Source: Pyrenula massariospora
Taxonomy: Eukaryota; Ascomycota; Eurotiomycetes; Pyrenulales; Pyrenulaceae
Assembly (NCBI GenBank): GCA_021030905.1
Contig: JAGFMI010000005.1
Location: 62,001-126,000, forward strand
Length of the DNA: 64,000 nucleotides
Direction: 5' to 3'
The translations under genes were made by a program, and so were the position numbers. Positions 23,626-35,085 of this stretch are shown here, piece after piece; position 1 is the first letter of the stretch, and every line of letters starts with the position of its first letter. The notes beneath the pieces were generated by a model, which saw only the letters and a list, made by a program, of their open reading frames with translations, was not told the origin of the DNA and did not search any database.

Positions 23626-25677
23626 CTAACCATCAAGATGACTGGTGCCAGGGCTCGTCCCAATCCCCTCATCCGAAACTTCCGTTCTTCGTCTCAACGG
23701 ACTCCCCTTCCTCCCTTCTCCCTCCCTCCTCAGGTGCGCCTCCCTCCCTTTGACCCGGGGTAAAGCAGGACTCGACCTCTCCGGCGTCCCCTCAAGCGAA
23801 TCCCTCGTCATGGATCTCGTCCGGGCATCCGGCGGCAACGGCGGCCGTCTCCCTGGGCTCGGGCTCGCCGGAGTGCCTCCCCTCGAGCCTCGTGAGAAAT
23901 ACTCGTTCTCTCGGACGTCATCCCACCTTGGACTATACCCTCCCTCGCCATACCCTCCTCCATTCCCGTACTGATACTCCTCGCCCCTCCTCTTCACCGG
24001 ACTCTCGTCGTACGGATCCCACCCAACTCGACGTCTGGCGTCGGTGCGGAGCCTCTGGCGATATGGTTCGTCACCGCCGGCGCCTGTAGTTGCGGATTCT
24101 TCGAGGAAGAAGTTTAAGAGCTCGTCGGTGATGGAGAGGTGGGATTGTTGCTGGAACTGTTGGAGGGAGGTGAGGCGGAGGAGGAGTTCGAGGAGGGAGA
24201 GGGAGGTGCGTATGGCGTTGACCCAGGGTGGTGGGGGTTGTGTTTGGGGTGCGAGGTTGGTAGCGTGCAAAGAGCTTGTGAGGTTCAGGGCAGAGAGACT
24301 GGAGTTGAGTTGAGAATCTCTAGAGGGCGAGGGTGATTGTTGATTTGGTGTTGGCGATATGGGACCGCTGGTCGAGACATCTTCATCGTCATCTGAAGTG
24401 TCCGGTGCCTCTGTAAATACTTCAAATGCGAGCCATTCTGGGTCAAGCCCAGGCGGTAGGCGCCACGGGTCTGAGTTTGGTTGTGCATGAGCACTTTCGT
24501 GACAGGAAGTCAAGAAAGGTTGCCGAGTCTCGGGCTCGGTTTCACTGCTGGTTTGTTCCTCGAATGCATCCGCCTCCTTTTGCATCATCCGACGAGGAGG
24601 AGCCGCAGTGATGTCTCGCTTCAGGAGCAGTACAGGGTTGTTTGCCTCCCCCTCAGATCCGATATTGAGAACCTTGCCGGTGTCCGCATAGAAAATCTTA
24701 GATACCTGGTAGACGGGCACAGTTTCCCTGATACCTGCGAGCTTCACATCTTCATAGGGTCCTGGCTGTGCTTGGCCTTCCTCAAAGTCATGGACTCGGT
24801 CGTCATCAAGGTCCTCGATAGCCACAAGCTCATAAGAGAATTCATCCGACCCAGCGGCGCCAGGAATTTTTTGATCAGGAGATTGCTCGATCGAAGGGAC
24901 TGGATTGTCTAGACCATCACTTTGCGTGTCATTTGAGTCAATCAACGCATTTATGGGCACTCTGCGTAGTTTTACCCTAGCTTTGTGCATGACCTCTTTC
25001 CACGTGGTTTCCCTGATACCTTCCTCGTCTTGTGGTCTTATGTTTCCCGCGAAAAGCATGTAAAGAGACAGAGTGAAAGTTGGACCAACCTGAACGGCCT
25101 GTTCTGGTGACATTGAATACTGGGTATCGCCAGCAGTTAAGAAGGTACTAGCTTGTAGCAGTCGTGAAGGAGAAACAGTAGAGGGAAGGGTAGTAGAAAG
25201 ATTGGCACCAGAAGTGGTAATTGCAAGATTGATCAAGGGTATTGCGTCTTCAATCCGGGCAAGGACCTTCTTTATCGCACTGATAATGAACTTGATCTCA
25301 AGTTCATTCTGCGCCTTTGATGTCACGTTCGAACCCTGGTGCTTTGCCGCTTCCTCGGAGATCGCTGCATCGGCCAGCCTCTGACCTAGAGATTGAATAT
25401 CCTGTCTAAGAGATTTTGTAAGAGAAACGGCTGATTCAAGCGAAGTGTTGCCCCTCGCTGCTATCAATTCGATCATGTCAATGGCGGGAGAAATGATACG
25501 TATTTTGCTCTGAAGCCTCTCCTGCAGCGATAATAACTCATCTCGTTCAAGACTCTCGGGCACAGATTTCAACAGTCTTGCGGATTGTCGGAAGGCATAG
25601 GTTGCTGTGATTGAAACTCCGGACCGTATGGCATAATTCATCGCCTGCTGCGTCACCTTTGATAGAAATATGTCCAT
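23626..25677 (-). CDS. yrb30: RanGTP-binding protein, Yrb30 family
   Basis: Fungal-specific Ran-binding protein; yeast Yrb30 binds Ran-GTP and is linked to nuclear transport. 683 aa from the Met of MDIFLSKVTQQAMNYAIRSG, which is the typical family N-terminus; the frame is open 14 codons upstream but that extension is not family-like. Residues 1-230 are helical and match the Ran-binding domain (SITATYAFRQSARLLKSV, SAIKKVLARIEDAIPLINLA). A middle acidic region (YELVAIEDLDDDRVHDFEEG) follows, then a disordered Ser/Pro tail with a short hydrophobic helix (SLSLLELLLRLTSLQQFQQQ) and an Arg/Gly/Tyr-rich end. Single exon. The family assignment is firm on the N-terminal half; the C-terminal 200 residues are variable and add little. 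Confidence 0.82.
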   Translation of the reverse strand: MDIFLSKVTQQAMNYAIRSGVSITATYAFRQSARLLKSVPESLERDELLSLQERLQSKIRIISPAIDMIELIAARGNTSLESAVSLTKSLRQDIQSLGQRLADAAISEEAAKHQGSNVTSKAQNELEIKFIISAIKKVLARIEDAIPLINLAITTSGANLSTTLPSTVSPSRLLQASTFLTAGDTQYSMSPEQAVQVGPTFTLSLYMLFAGNIRPQDEEGIRETTWKEVMHKARVKLRRVPINALIDSNDTQSDGLDNPVPSIEQSPDQKIPGAAGSDEFSYELVAIEDLDDDRVHDFEEGQAQPGPYEDVKLAGIRETVPVYQVSKIFYADTGKVLNIGSEGEANNPVLLLKRDITAAPPRRMMQKEADAFEEQTSSETEPETRQPFLTSCHESAHAQPNSDPWRLPPGLDPEWLAFEVFTEAPDTSDDDEDVSTSGPISPTPNQQSPSPSRDSQLNSSLSALNLTSSLHATNLAPQTQPPPPWVNAIRTSLSLLELLLRLTSLQQFQQQSHLSITDELLNFFLEESATTGAGGDEPYRQRLRTDARRRVGWDPYDESPVKRRGEEYQYGNGGGYGEGGYSPRWDDVRENEYFSRGSRGGTPASPSPGRRPPLPPDARTRSMTRDSLEGTPERSSPALPRVKGREAHLRREGEGRKGSPLRRRTEVSDEGIGTSPGTSHLDG

Positions 25678-26515
25678 TTCCCGATATTTTTGTCTCAACC
25701 TAGAGATTTTGAGCGGCAAAGAAGACCAAATAGACTACACTTGTCCGTTCAACATATCTAAGACGCCCCAACGTCTCACAGAGTTGAGCTTTGAGAGGCA
25801 AGCATCGCAATCTGCCAGTTCGGGATTAATGATAGACACCTTTACCTAATCGAGATACATTAAAGTCCTGGACAGCTGCCAGAGAACTGCAACTGATTCG
25901 AGGAGATCAAGTAATTTTCAGGGAAGAGCACCACCTTATTACGCGTAGTATCAGGCTTGGCGCGTCCAAAGGTGAACGCCAAGGCATAAACACTTGTCAA
26001 GACGAAAATGGCCTAGTCTGCTCGGCGGTGTTCAACACCGCTTCTGACCCTCTTTTTCCGGACCGTTCATGTTCATTAGGTCCACGGTGAACCTTGCGGT
26101 TCCTGCATTTCTACCAACTGTTGTACCCGATGACGTCCCGAATTTCAGACAATGCCGGCCCTGATATTGATGATTTGATGGTATTGCTTTTTGCGAAGCT
26201 CTAGTTGTGCCCTAAGCCACCGCTTGGGAATGCGTTGAGGCCAAGGCAAAGGGCAAGAAATGAGTGGCTCAGCTGATGGGGACGTTTCAACGTTTGTAGG
26301 CTAAGTAAACCCATTTATTGAGGCCAGTGTACAGGTTCAGAGAACTCCCCATGCTACTCGCCTATTTCAAGTCTTTTCATGTTCACAATTACCAAGGCAC
26401 CATCTATTCCCTGTCTTCTACTTGCTTCGAGACTGCCGCCACATTCATCTTTTCCTGTTCGGTATTACCTGTCATTTTGTCCTCCAACATTCTTTAAAAA
26501 GCTTGGGCAAGCGAA
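25678..26515. promoter_or_regulatory. Divergent intergenic region
   Basis: About 840 bases between the Ran-binding gene and the secreted concanavalin-like gene. The last 100 bases before 26516 are pyrimidine-rich and end in an A-rich leader (tttaaaaagcttgggcaagc). No specific site was recognised. Confidence 0.4.
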
Positions 26516-27589
26516 ATGATCAAAATGTCTAAAGCTGCTTCAATCGTTTTTTTTGGGCTTAGGGCATCCGTCTCCGCCCAAGGCACCGCTCGTTTCGGTC
26601 CCCATTACTCCCTTGGTGCAACGAGTAATTTCATCATCGAGGCCGTAACGACACTCTTTCCCGGAGACTCACCAAATCCCGAGCTTCCCAGCCTCGCGCT
26701 GTGGGCGGGTGTGACAACACCCGGCGGAGATTTAGTTCAGTCGATTTTATTATCGAGCAATGATGACGTGGCTGCGTAAGCCATTTCAAACGTCTGTCTG
26801 ATCTTCAACTGAAAATTATCCCTTTTGTAGAAACTGTGGTGGAAATCCACACGTAACAGGGCAGTGGTGCGCCTTTGCGAGTGTTTACCACCAGGGACCC
26901 CAACAAGATGGCAACTCTGCACCCCTGATAGCTTCACAAGGTGTCACGATCCACCGTCAGTCAAGACCGAACTACCTTCGACACTACTATTCATGGCTTA
27001 CTCAAATCATTGGATAGACATGCACAACACGAACACAGGAAACACGGACCAAACAGTGAGCATCGATGGCCACGTGATTTCCACATTATCAACACCATCC
27101 GGCAACGCGCAGTACTGGGGTACCGCCGTTGAATGCCAGAAGCAATTCCAGGGCATTGTCAATCCTCACAGTACGTCAATCCTTTCATACATCTATCTTC
27201 GTCTCTGCTCTACACCCAGATCCTTTTTCCTTTTGATAATTTTTATTCCTGTCTCCATTATGTCAAAATTACATGTCCAAATCCATACCAATTTGATATG
27301 CCAATTCATACGCAAGACTTCCATTACCCTTTCACATTTCTAAGCCTTTACATCTCTCCTCCGCTCTCAGTGCCTGCCCTTGTCTTCGCTGCTTGTCCCT
27401 AATCATCACAATTAACAATCATCTGTAGAGTACGTAAACACCACGATCACCCTCGCATCCCTGGATGTGAACTTCGCGAACACGCTAGACATGCAGGACG
27501 TGGACGCAACAACGCTGACAACAGCGGACAATAAAGTGTTCACCATCGACACTATAAATGTACACGAATACAATTTCCCGGCAGCTTGA
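26516..27589 (+). CDS. Secreted concanavalin A-like / peptidase G1-fold protein
   Basis: Four exons (26516-26775, 26831-26955, 27018-27170, 27429-27589) give 232 aa. The introns are 55, 62 and 258 nt (GTAAGC, GTCAGT and GTACGT donors) and each junction keeps the frame. The N-terminus has a short hydrophobic signal-like stretch ending SVSAQ. After it come FGPHYSLGATSNFIIEAVTT, LFPGDSPNPELPSLALWAGV, NPHVTGQWCAFASVYHQGPQ, NTDQTVSIDGHVISTLSTPS, YWGTAVECQ and VFTIDTINV. This is the beta-sandwich layout of the fungal concanavalin A-like lectin/glucanase superfamily related to G1 peptidases. I do not see a clear Gln/Glu catalytic pair, so it may be non-proteolytic. Probably extracellular; substrate unknown. 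Confidence 0.7.
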
Positions 27590-27817
27590 GATCAGTGTTA
27601 TCTGGAGTTGTACTAGTGGTAACCAAGTGCATTCTTTGCCCTAACGTGGACATAGCTTAATGAACCAAATGAGATTATGATAATGAGCCCGCTCATTCAC
27701 ATGGTAACCACATCTTTCTTTTAGAAATATTTGATTGGTTATATGCAAAAAACTATTAGCCAACTAGCTTGCACGCCTCTTCTCAATAAAGGCTACGCGC
27801 AGCGCAGATTTTCAGCT

Positions 27818-28465
27818 CTAGTCCTCCCCTTTGACCAACCCCATCTCTTCGTTCTCCTTCTTACTCCTTCTGGCCCAATCCGGCGCCACATCAATCCCGT
27901 CTTCCTCCTCCTTATCCCCCTGCTCCTTCGTCTTGTGCACCGTCGTCGGCTTATGCTCCGCAGGACTATATACGGTGTACAATATCAGCGGCGTCGGACC
28001 GGTATTGACAAATTGATGTTGCGTCCCCGCCGGCACGATGATCAAATCTCCCGCTTTGACGTCTTTGTCCTTGCCGGCAATGGTCGCGCGCCCGGTGCCC
28101 GAGGTGAAGGTCAGGATCTGGTCGACGGTGTGGATCTCGTCGCCGATGTCTCCGCCGACGGGAACGGTCATGAGCACGAGTTGGGAGTAGAGCCCGGTCC
28201 AGAGGACGCGCCGGAATTCGCCGGATTCGGAGGGGAGGGAGGTGGTCATTTGCGGGAAGTAGGCCATCTCGTGGGCCGGGGGTTTGGAGGAGGGTGTTGG
28301 AAAGGACATCTTTCTTGTTGTGCTAAACGGTCTGTATCGAATGGGATGAGTTGCGGACTGTATCAGATTAATTTGAGAAGCGTTGACGATGGATGGCAGA
28401 GCAATCCGACTGTGTAGAGAAGGAAGCTGATTTATAGGCGCCTTCGTAAGCAGGCAGCGGGACAT
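27818..28465 (-). CDS. Cupin-domain protein, possibly mitochondrial
   Basis: Single-exon, 215 aa. A small cupin barrel spans about residues 75-170: GGDIGDEIHTVDQILTFTSG forms the first motif with Glu and His as likely metal ligands, and AGDLIIVPAGTQHQFVNTG forms the second with the remaining His. The C-terminus is charged (KEQGDKEEEDGIDVAPDWAR). The first 52 residues are basic, lack acidic residues and end RPFSTTRK, so they look like a mitochondrial presequence. If this extension is not translated, Met53 (MSFPTPSSK, start at 28309) is the alternative start and the protein would be cytosolic. Substrate unknown. It is convergent with the secreted gene to its left. Confidence 0.8.
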   Translation of the reverse strand: MSRCLLTKAPINQLPSLHSRIALPSIVNASQINLIQSATHPIRYRPFSTTRKMSFPTPSSKPPAHEMAYFPQMTTSLPSESGEFRRVLWTGLYSQLVLMTVPVGGDIGDEIHTVDQILTFTSGTGRATIAGKDKDVKAGDLIIVPAGTQHQFVNTGPTPLILYTVYSPAEHKPTTVHKTKEQGDKEEEDGIDVAPDWARRSKKENEEMGLVKGED

Positions 28466-30200
28466 TGGCTGAGAATATGGCTTTGAAATTGTGCAGAAAA
28501 TAACTCATGCGCCTTAGGCTTGAAGCTGTAATTGTACCTGAGCCAGACCTCGTCGATCAAGTAAGCTAAGATAGCTCATAGAGGTCTTCCACGTCATCAT
28601 AGGCTTTGCCGGCATTGGGGGGAGAGATTTTTTACTTTTCTAGACTTGGGCTCCGCTCAACGGCCTCGGATCCACTATTTTTGAAGGTTCCTGGATTATA
28701 CTACCTGTCATGCCGCCTGTCAAAATATTTCAGTGGCGCTCTCTGCCACACGCTTCTTGTGGTGTGAGTTCATGCTCTCTTGATTATGAAGGTCTGATAA
28801 ATGCGTGACGTCAGTATTAGTTACCGCGGATTCTCGACGCGCTTGCCAAGCATCGCGCAACGCGTAAAGCTTTTTTCATCAGCTACGTCTGGATCCGAAC
28901 TCCTAATCTGAAAGTAGCTGGTTCATCATCGTAGACTGCTTCTCAACGAGTGAAGAGCTTCTTATTTTACTGCCAAGCTTGATCTCTGGCCTGATGTAGC
29001 CAACAAGAAGTAACTACCAACCAAGGACAATAGCGGACAAGAGAGCGGGTTATCGAAAAGCATTGTTGCCAATGCTAAACGTACCTACAATAATCAGGCG
29101 CTGCTTAAGGTGATGCTCTACACAAAACCACACATTCAAGCTTTATCCGCAAGACTTGTTACGTGCTTTCTCCATCTACTAAATTTTCCTAATCCCCAGA
29201 TCTTACTCTTATCTCAGAATATCGGTAAAGATTTCGGAATGGCTTGACCCTAGTTATTTGAACAGGCTTGCTGCTCATTTTCATGTTGTAATCATCTCTG
29301 GTACTTCTTTCTCACTGGTACAACACGAGCGAAACTAGAAAAACTTTGCTGGTTTTGCGCTTCTTTTTCGGATTCATCAACTAAAAGATTTCATTAAAGA
29401 TTCCTTGAATTCATATCGCGGGAGGGAAACCAATATATGAATACATAAAGGCTGTCAGCATGCCACCTTATCGTGACCAGCATCAACAACAGCCTCTCGG
29501 CTAATTGAATCCGACCTACCATCACTGATATTATTACGATCACCAACACAAACGATCCTCAGCGATGTGTACCTAGGTAATCTGTGCTTATACTTACGGG
29601 TTTCTTTCGCGATGGAGGCAAGTATGCTAATTGTAAAGACTATGGCAAGTACGGCCACTGTGCCCCTGAAGATCATGTACAATTCCTAGATGAGATGCCA
29701 AATCTATGTAGAATTCGCGTGGGCGGTCAGTTGTGAATCGCCTGCTAGATGCTGTTGATAAATCATTTAGCTCGTGGAATATCCTCCTAACAACGACACA
29801 TTCAAATCTTTTTCCGAGCGTGATCCCGTCAGCAAACTTCTCCTAGCCAGCGTCATGTGACATTACGATAAATGCTAACCGAACGAACTTCGGAAGTATT
29901 ATTCATTTCAACTAGACCAAAGATTTCCAGGAGACGTCTTAGATGTTGACAGGTGATTACTCTGGAAACATGCTGCTCCTACTTTGTGAAAGGCGTAAAA
30001 GCAGACGGCAACGAGGGGAACGTCACAGGGCAGGCGTTCTTGGCGTCTCAACCCAACTTAGGCTACATCCGGCCATCACTGAAGGTGCGGCACAGGACAA
30101 CAAGTCCTTATTCCAAGCTTCGGATATGCACTCTCTGCCGTTGCAGAGCGGCTTGACTTTCATTTAGCTTAGCCCATGATAACAACGCATTCGCTTCATT
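28466..30200. other. Gene-free stretch of 1.7 kb
   Basis: AT-rich in most of its length. The only frame with protein-like character is 29682-29455 on the minus strand (75 codons). It starts with a hydrophobic segment (TVAVLAIVFTISILASIA) followed by a basic cluster (KETRKYKHR), but its composition afterwards is poor and I do not call it a gene. The right end must hold the BSD gene promoter. Confidence 0.4.
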
Positions 30201-31500
30201 ATGGATATCCCCTATGACCGCATCCAAGAATCCTCTCTCTCCAGCGACCGCTCCTCTACTCCTACCCCCGCTCAGCGTAATTTGAGCGAACCCGAGCCTA
30301 CGCTTAACGAAGAATTCCAACAGACTATTCGTGCCTTTTCGAACAGCACTTGGGGAGCTAAGCTTGGCGGCATCTGGGGCAATGTGCGCAAGCAGGGCGA
30401 GACTTACTACCAGGATGCAAGGAAAGAGGCAGAAGCTGCTGGCGGTGAAGCTCTAAAAGGCCTTTCGGGGCTAACGTCCAACATTGTTGAGAGAACGAAG
30501 GGTCTTTCGCTTGGAGAGAAAGATGTTGCTTCGAAGGAGACTATGTCTGACGAGAAAGGCAAGGAGAAAGAGGTCACAGCCGACAAGATTACTGGAGAAG
30601 ATGTTCAGGAGAATGAGAGCTTCATTACGCGCGTTCGGGCTCAAGCCGCAAAGGGTTTGAAAGACATCCAGAAGGCGGAGGATGCCGCAGATGAGGCGTT
30701 ACTCCGGTTTGGCACAAACATGCGCGACTTCCTCCGAGACGCCGTCTCTGTTGCTCCTCCATCTGAAGAAACTCAGAAGGGCGACGTTCTGTTTGAGAGC
30801 AAAGATCCTTCGACCGGAAAACGTGTCATCCATGCAAGCAGATTTGAGGCCAGTCTACATGTCGTACATTCGAACCTCGATGGGTTCCTGAAAGATCCCG
30901 TTAGCCCTCAGTGGCAGGAATTCAAGCGTAATTTCCGCATTGACGAAAAGACAGAGGATATTAGCAAAGATCTTGAAAAGTTTTCAGAGCTTAGAAAAGC
31001 CATGGAGCAATGTGTTCCAGAAAAGGTAGACTACGGCGACTTTTGGTGCAGATATTACTTCTACCGCTCAGCTATCGAATCTGAGGAGCAAAAGAGACGG
31101 GAGCTTTTGAAAGGTTCGCTACTTACCGTTCGAACTCAAAGCTCAGTACTGACAATGACTAGGCGCATCCAACCCTTCTGTGGAGAGCGAAAATCTCGGT
31201 TGGGATTCTGACGACGACGAAGGCGCTCCATCCACGCCACAAGCTTCCAAATCCAAGGCACAGCACAAGCCCAGCGACTCAACCATTACCATGAAGCCTA
31301 AGTCATCTTCCGATAATGTACACCTCAAGCCCTCTGGGCGGAACTCGAACGAACACTCTGTTGCTGACAGCGATGCGAGCTATGATATCGTGAGCGGACA
31401 GGCGAGTGCAGCGCCAGGAAGCCCAACCGAAGATAGGGGTAGGAGCAAAGAGATAGGGGATCAGAAGAAGGATGAGGACAGTGATGAAGATTGGGAGTAA
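30201..31500 (+). CDS. BSD-domain protein, Dos2-like
   Basis: Two exons (30201-31113, 31163-31500; 49-nt intron with GTTCGC donor and ACTAG acceptor) give 416 aa. An N-terminal amphipathic region (FQQTIRAFSNSTWGAKLGGI, then YYQDARKEAEAAGG) resembles that of fungal and animal BSD proteins of the Dos2/SYAP1 type. The BSD domain lies at about residues 210-305 with HASRFEASLHVVHSNLDGFL and the closing FWCRYYFYRSAIESEEQKRR, whose paired aromatic residues are the hallmark. The C-terminal 100 residues are Ser/Asp-rich and end in the acidic string KKDEDSDEDWE. Yeast Dos2 is linked to ubiquitination and DNA-related processes; the molecular role is not settled. Confidence 0.82.
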
Positions 31501-32078
31501 TATAGGTTTAGGAGGCTTAACCTGCTACGGTGTTGGTAGGCGTATTTGGTATTTTAGGTATGATACCACTCTACGGTACGTGATGCTATAGCAATGCTAC
31601 ACCTGTTTATCACCGAATTTTAGCTACTTTTAAGCAGCTAGACTGTGACTTGTCGGCTTTCGCACGCGCCGTGGTTATGCAACACAGTCTGGTACAAAAC
31701 AATCTAGGTTTTTCTTTCATTCTAAAATTGATCTTCGGTAGACAGAAGCTATCTGGATTATGGCACAGCGAGATGGCGCGGTCTTCTAGGCAAAGTTGGA
31801 CGTCGGCCAAGTTCCGCCTGTGCCTTCCGTCTTCCCTTTTCTGCTCATTCCGACGCGGCTACATACTAAGGTAGGTACACACTTTTCTGACTGTTTGTGC
31901 GGAGCTCGTTGTTAACACAGACTGGTAAGAATTGTCCGTAATGTTTAATTTGTTAATATAGCGCTAAATTAATCATGCCGACCGCGATGCGTTCTATGCA
32001 CGTGTCTGATGGCTCTTCCATAGATCTGTTTCTCGATATTCTAGCGCACCATCTGTCCAGCCTTTGAAAGCTGTGACT
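31501..32078. other. Intergenic stretch
   Basis: About 580 AT-rich bases between the BSD gene and the secreted metallopeptidase gene. It must hold the 3' UTR of the first and the promoter of the second. Nothing else was recognised. Confidence 0.4.
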
Positions 32079-33550
32079 ATGAAACTTAATGTCTTTCTTA
32101 TTTTCATTCTCCTACCTGCGATAACTGCGCAGTCATACACGTATTGGATCGATCGTTCATGCCGCGATCAGCCAGGTTATAGATTTTTAAGAGCCTTTGC
32201 CGCGGCTCAGGATATGGCAACATCCGCGCACGATAGATTGTCTAGTGCCACGGATGCATATACATCAGACGTTTTTCGAAGGATATTTAAAGCAGATAGC
32301 CATTCTACAAATTATGCTGAGCAAAATGCAGTAAAGCAAGTCTCTGGTGGGACTCATTTCTTGGGGATCTTTATCTTCTACTGACAATAGTTTCCAGCAC
32401 TTTTAGCTGGTTTCAAAAATCTGCGACCAGAGCGCCATCGACGTCTCTCGAATTTTCGTTACTATTGCGATAATGACCCCCAGGATCTTAATGCACGTTC
32501 ACGGTGGACCCTTCGCATAGACCCTCCTAACCCACCTTCGGATTATGTGTATCAGAAGGACCGCATCAGCCGCCGTGCAGGTGATCTACCATACCAGGAA
32601 TGGGAAGACTTGCTTAACGGTGTCAGTGAGCCCCTGAGGGTACGAAAAGCTGTCCTCCAGACACTGATTCTGTAGGTCTCAATGGGTCCCAGACAGGGCT
32701 GTCGAGATGGGCGATCCGCAGCAGCAACATATGTTCCAACATCGCTGCCTTTTGAGGGCATAGAACGGGAGAGCTCAGTGCTCACGAACCCTGCGATCAT
32801 TGGGCAGCCGGTGATCAGAGGAACAACGACCGTTCGTAACGCCTACCCACGCACACGACCATTGTAATTGAGCGACACTAAGTCAGATGTTTAACGCAGA
32901 TATGCGATGCTCAGCTAAGGGCGCGCATCCATTCATTAAAAGACCTACCCCGTGACCTCGATCTTGCTCGTTTTATCGACGGAGATGATTTCAATCCCAA
33001 CAAAGGAACACTAGACTCCTTCCAAAGCATGACAGCTCTTGTCCTCATCCACGAGGTCTGCCTTTCCTCATCGAACTCTATGGCTCGAACATTTTCTAAC
33101 TACCCCCTTATAGTTCTGCCATCTCCACCCATTCCACCGTAAGTCTCCCTCCGCCCGTCTCCCCTCCACTACCTCCATCCTCTCCCTAACCCCCACCCCT
33201 CCCAACAAACAGTCCACGACGTCCGCATCCTCCCCCCCGTCGACGAAGTCGCCTTCGGCTGGGAAAACGTCCAGCGCCTCACGCCCTCCAACAGCCTGCG
33301 CAACGCCGACAACATGGCCTACTTTGCGCTGATCGCCGCGCTCGCGGACCGCAAGTTCCGCCTCTCGACCAGCCGCAACCACCCGGAGTGGGCTGGCGAA
33401 GGCATTTTGGAGTATGCGCCGTATGGAGTTGGGGTGCCGAGGCTGACGGTGAGAGATGAGAGGGTGGAGGAGATGGGGCGGCTGTTTTGGGGGTGTGCGG
33501 GTGAGAGGTCGGAGAATGGGAGCAGGGTGTGTGGAGAGGTTGAGGAGTAG
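32079..33550 (+). CDS. Secreted metallopeptidase-like protein (aspzincin/M35-type HExxH)
   Basis: Six inferred exons: 32079-32339, 32391-32621, 32676-32831, 32900-33055, 33114-33138 and 33213-33550, total 388 aa. Introns are 51 to 74 nt. The N-terminus MKLNVFLIFILLPAITAQSY is a clear signal peptide, followed by YWIDRSCRDQPGYRFLRAFA. The zinc motif is HEFCH at about residues 267-271 (HExxH), created only when the 58-nt intron between Glu268 and Phe269 is removed. Downstream, PPVDEVAFGWENVQRL fits the GTxxDxxYG-like third-ligand region of aspzincins with Asp at about 287, then SLRNADNMAYFALIAALA as in M35 relatives. The zinc site is complete but the GT of the third-ligand motif is not conserved. 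Exon 3's 3' boundary (GTTCGT donor) is the weakest junction. Confidence 0.62.
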
Positions 33551-33998
33551 GGGAAGGGCTGGGTGGATTTGATGGTTTGTAGACTCTGATTCTGGCGGTA
33601 TACTAAGCTTCTAGCATGTCTTAATTAATCGGTCGTTGAATAATGGTAACGGCAAGTAGGCCGGTCATTGTCAGAACAAGAGGTTCACCGTTGTCCCCCT
33701 GCGTCGTTATTCTGCTACGATGTTTCACGGCATGTCGGCCCGCTTAAGATTTGAATAAGGATCCTTGTGGCTAGTCTATTACACTTTTGACCGCGGCAAA
33801 TTCATGTTATTTGAGTGCCCTTTGCTCCTTGCATCTTAAAGAAGACTCAGTTCGAGGATACATTTCATTTGGTAAAGAATTACTGGTCTCGACTATCGTC
33901 GCTCTCAGCTTCTTAGTCCTTCATACCATCTCAGGTAGGTCAATCCCACAAAACGGGACTCTACAAATTTCGATAAGACTAAGCAAAAACCCAGTCCC
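33551..33998. other. Convergent intergenic stretch
   Basis: About 450 bases between the 3' ends of the metallopeptidase and SDR genes. No gene or repeat recognised. Confidence 0.35.
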
Positions 33999-35085
33999 TC
34001 AAAGCACGCAGAGCCCCCCATCAACCCTCAAATCGCTCCCATTCAGGTACGCGCCCGCCCTCCTCGAGCACGCCAGCACCACCGCGCCCTCCAGCTCCTG
34101 CGGCTCGCCCATGCGACCCATCGGGCACCGCGCGTTCCACATGCCCCGCGCCTCGGCGAGCCCGTCCCCCGCGTTGAGGATCGTGTCCATGTAGCCGGGG
34201 GAGAGGCTGTTGACGCGGACGCCGGCGTGGGCCCACTCGGCGGCGAGACAGCGCGTGAGGTGCAGCACGCCGGCTTTGGAGACGTTGTAGGAGGGTTGGG
34301 GTTGGGGGTAGTTCTTTGGCCGGCATTAGTAAGTCGGTATGTGGGGGTGGAAGGGGTAGAAATGAGCTTACGACATGGTGCGCGGAGATGGACGAGACGA
34401 GGAGGATGGACCCGCCCCGCTGTTGGGGAGACATGTAGGATGTGAAGGCTTCCTGGGCGCACAGGAATGTGCCAGTGAGATTGACGTTGATGGCGTCGTT
34501 CCATTGAGCAAAGGTCATAGTGGCGGCGTGGTAGCAGCCGACGACGCCGGCGAAGCAGAGGACGTGGTCGATGCCTGTCCTAGAAAATGCCTCGTTGGCG
34601 GATGCAAAGGCGGACTTGACAGAATCAGGGGATGTCACGTCGATAGGGTGTACGGAGATATGTCGGTCACGGTAGTCACGTTGGAGGTTGTTGAGGGTGG
34701 CCGTGGTGGTCGGGGAGGATATGGACGAGGGGATATCGAGGAGGGCTAGTCTAAAGAGACCGTGGTCAAGGAGGGCCCGGGCTGCGTGGATGGCGAGGGT
34801 ACCGAGGCCGCCAGTTACTTTTGATTGAACAGTTAGAGCTGAGAAGGGTAAATTGTATCCCGTTAAAAGAGGAAGCAACCGTGACAAAGTTTTGAACCGT
34901 ATTGAGAAAAGCAGATCCGGGCTCGACTCACTTACTGCATTGCCTTCTACCTTGAAGCGTGCAAGAGCGCGCTCTGCAGGGGAGATTTCAGATGACATGG
35001 GGGAGAGTGGAGCCGTAAGAGGATTAGAATCCGTGGAAAGAGTCATTTTGGGAAGAACCCGCGAAGTCAAATCTTCGCGAGACAT
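33999..35085 (-). CDS. Short-chain dehydrogenase/reductase (SDR)
   Basis: NAD(P)(H)-dependent oxidoreductase, 304 aa from three exons on the minus strand (35085-34932, 34817-34372, 34313-33999). The introns are 114 nt (GTGAGT) and 58 nt (GTAAGC with a TACTAAT-like branch site). Splicing builds NAVITGGLGTLAIHAARALL, the Rossmann TGxxxGx motif. The NAG position reads LCFAGVVG. The active site is complete: Ser in GGSILLVSSISAHHV and YNVSK as the YxxxK pair, followed by LAAEWAHAGVRVNSLSPGYM and the C-terminal LNGSDLRVDGG. The sequence is closest in feel to fungal sorbose/mannitol reductase-type SDRs; the substrate cannot be told. The first 40 residues are an extension before the Rossmann fold. 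It is divergent from Tsr2. Confidence 0.87.

Noticed and set aside
32622-32675. Shorter 36-nt intron (donor GTACGA at 32640) in the metallopeptidase gene
   Set aside because: It would also remove the stop, but 36 nt is shorter than the other introns here; the 54-nt intron with a GTCAGT donor, a donor type used by two other genes in the window, fits better.
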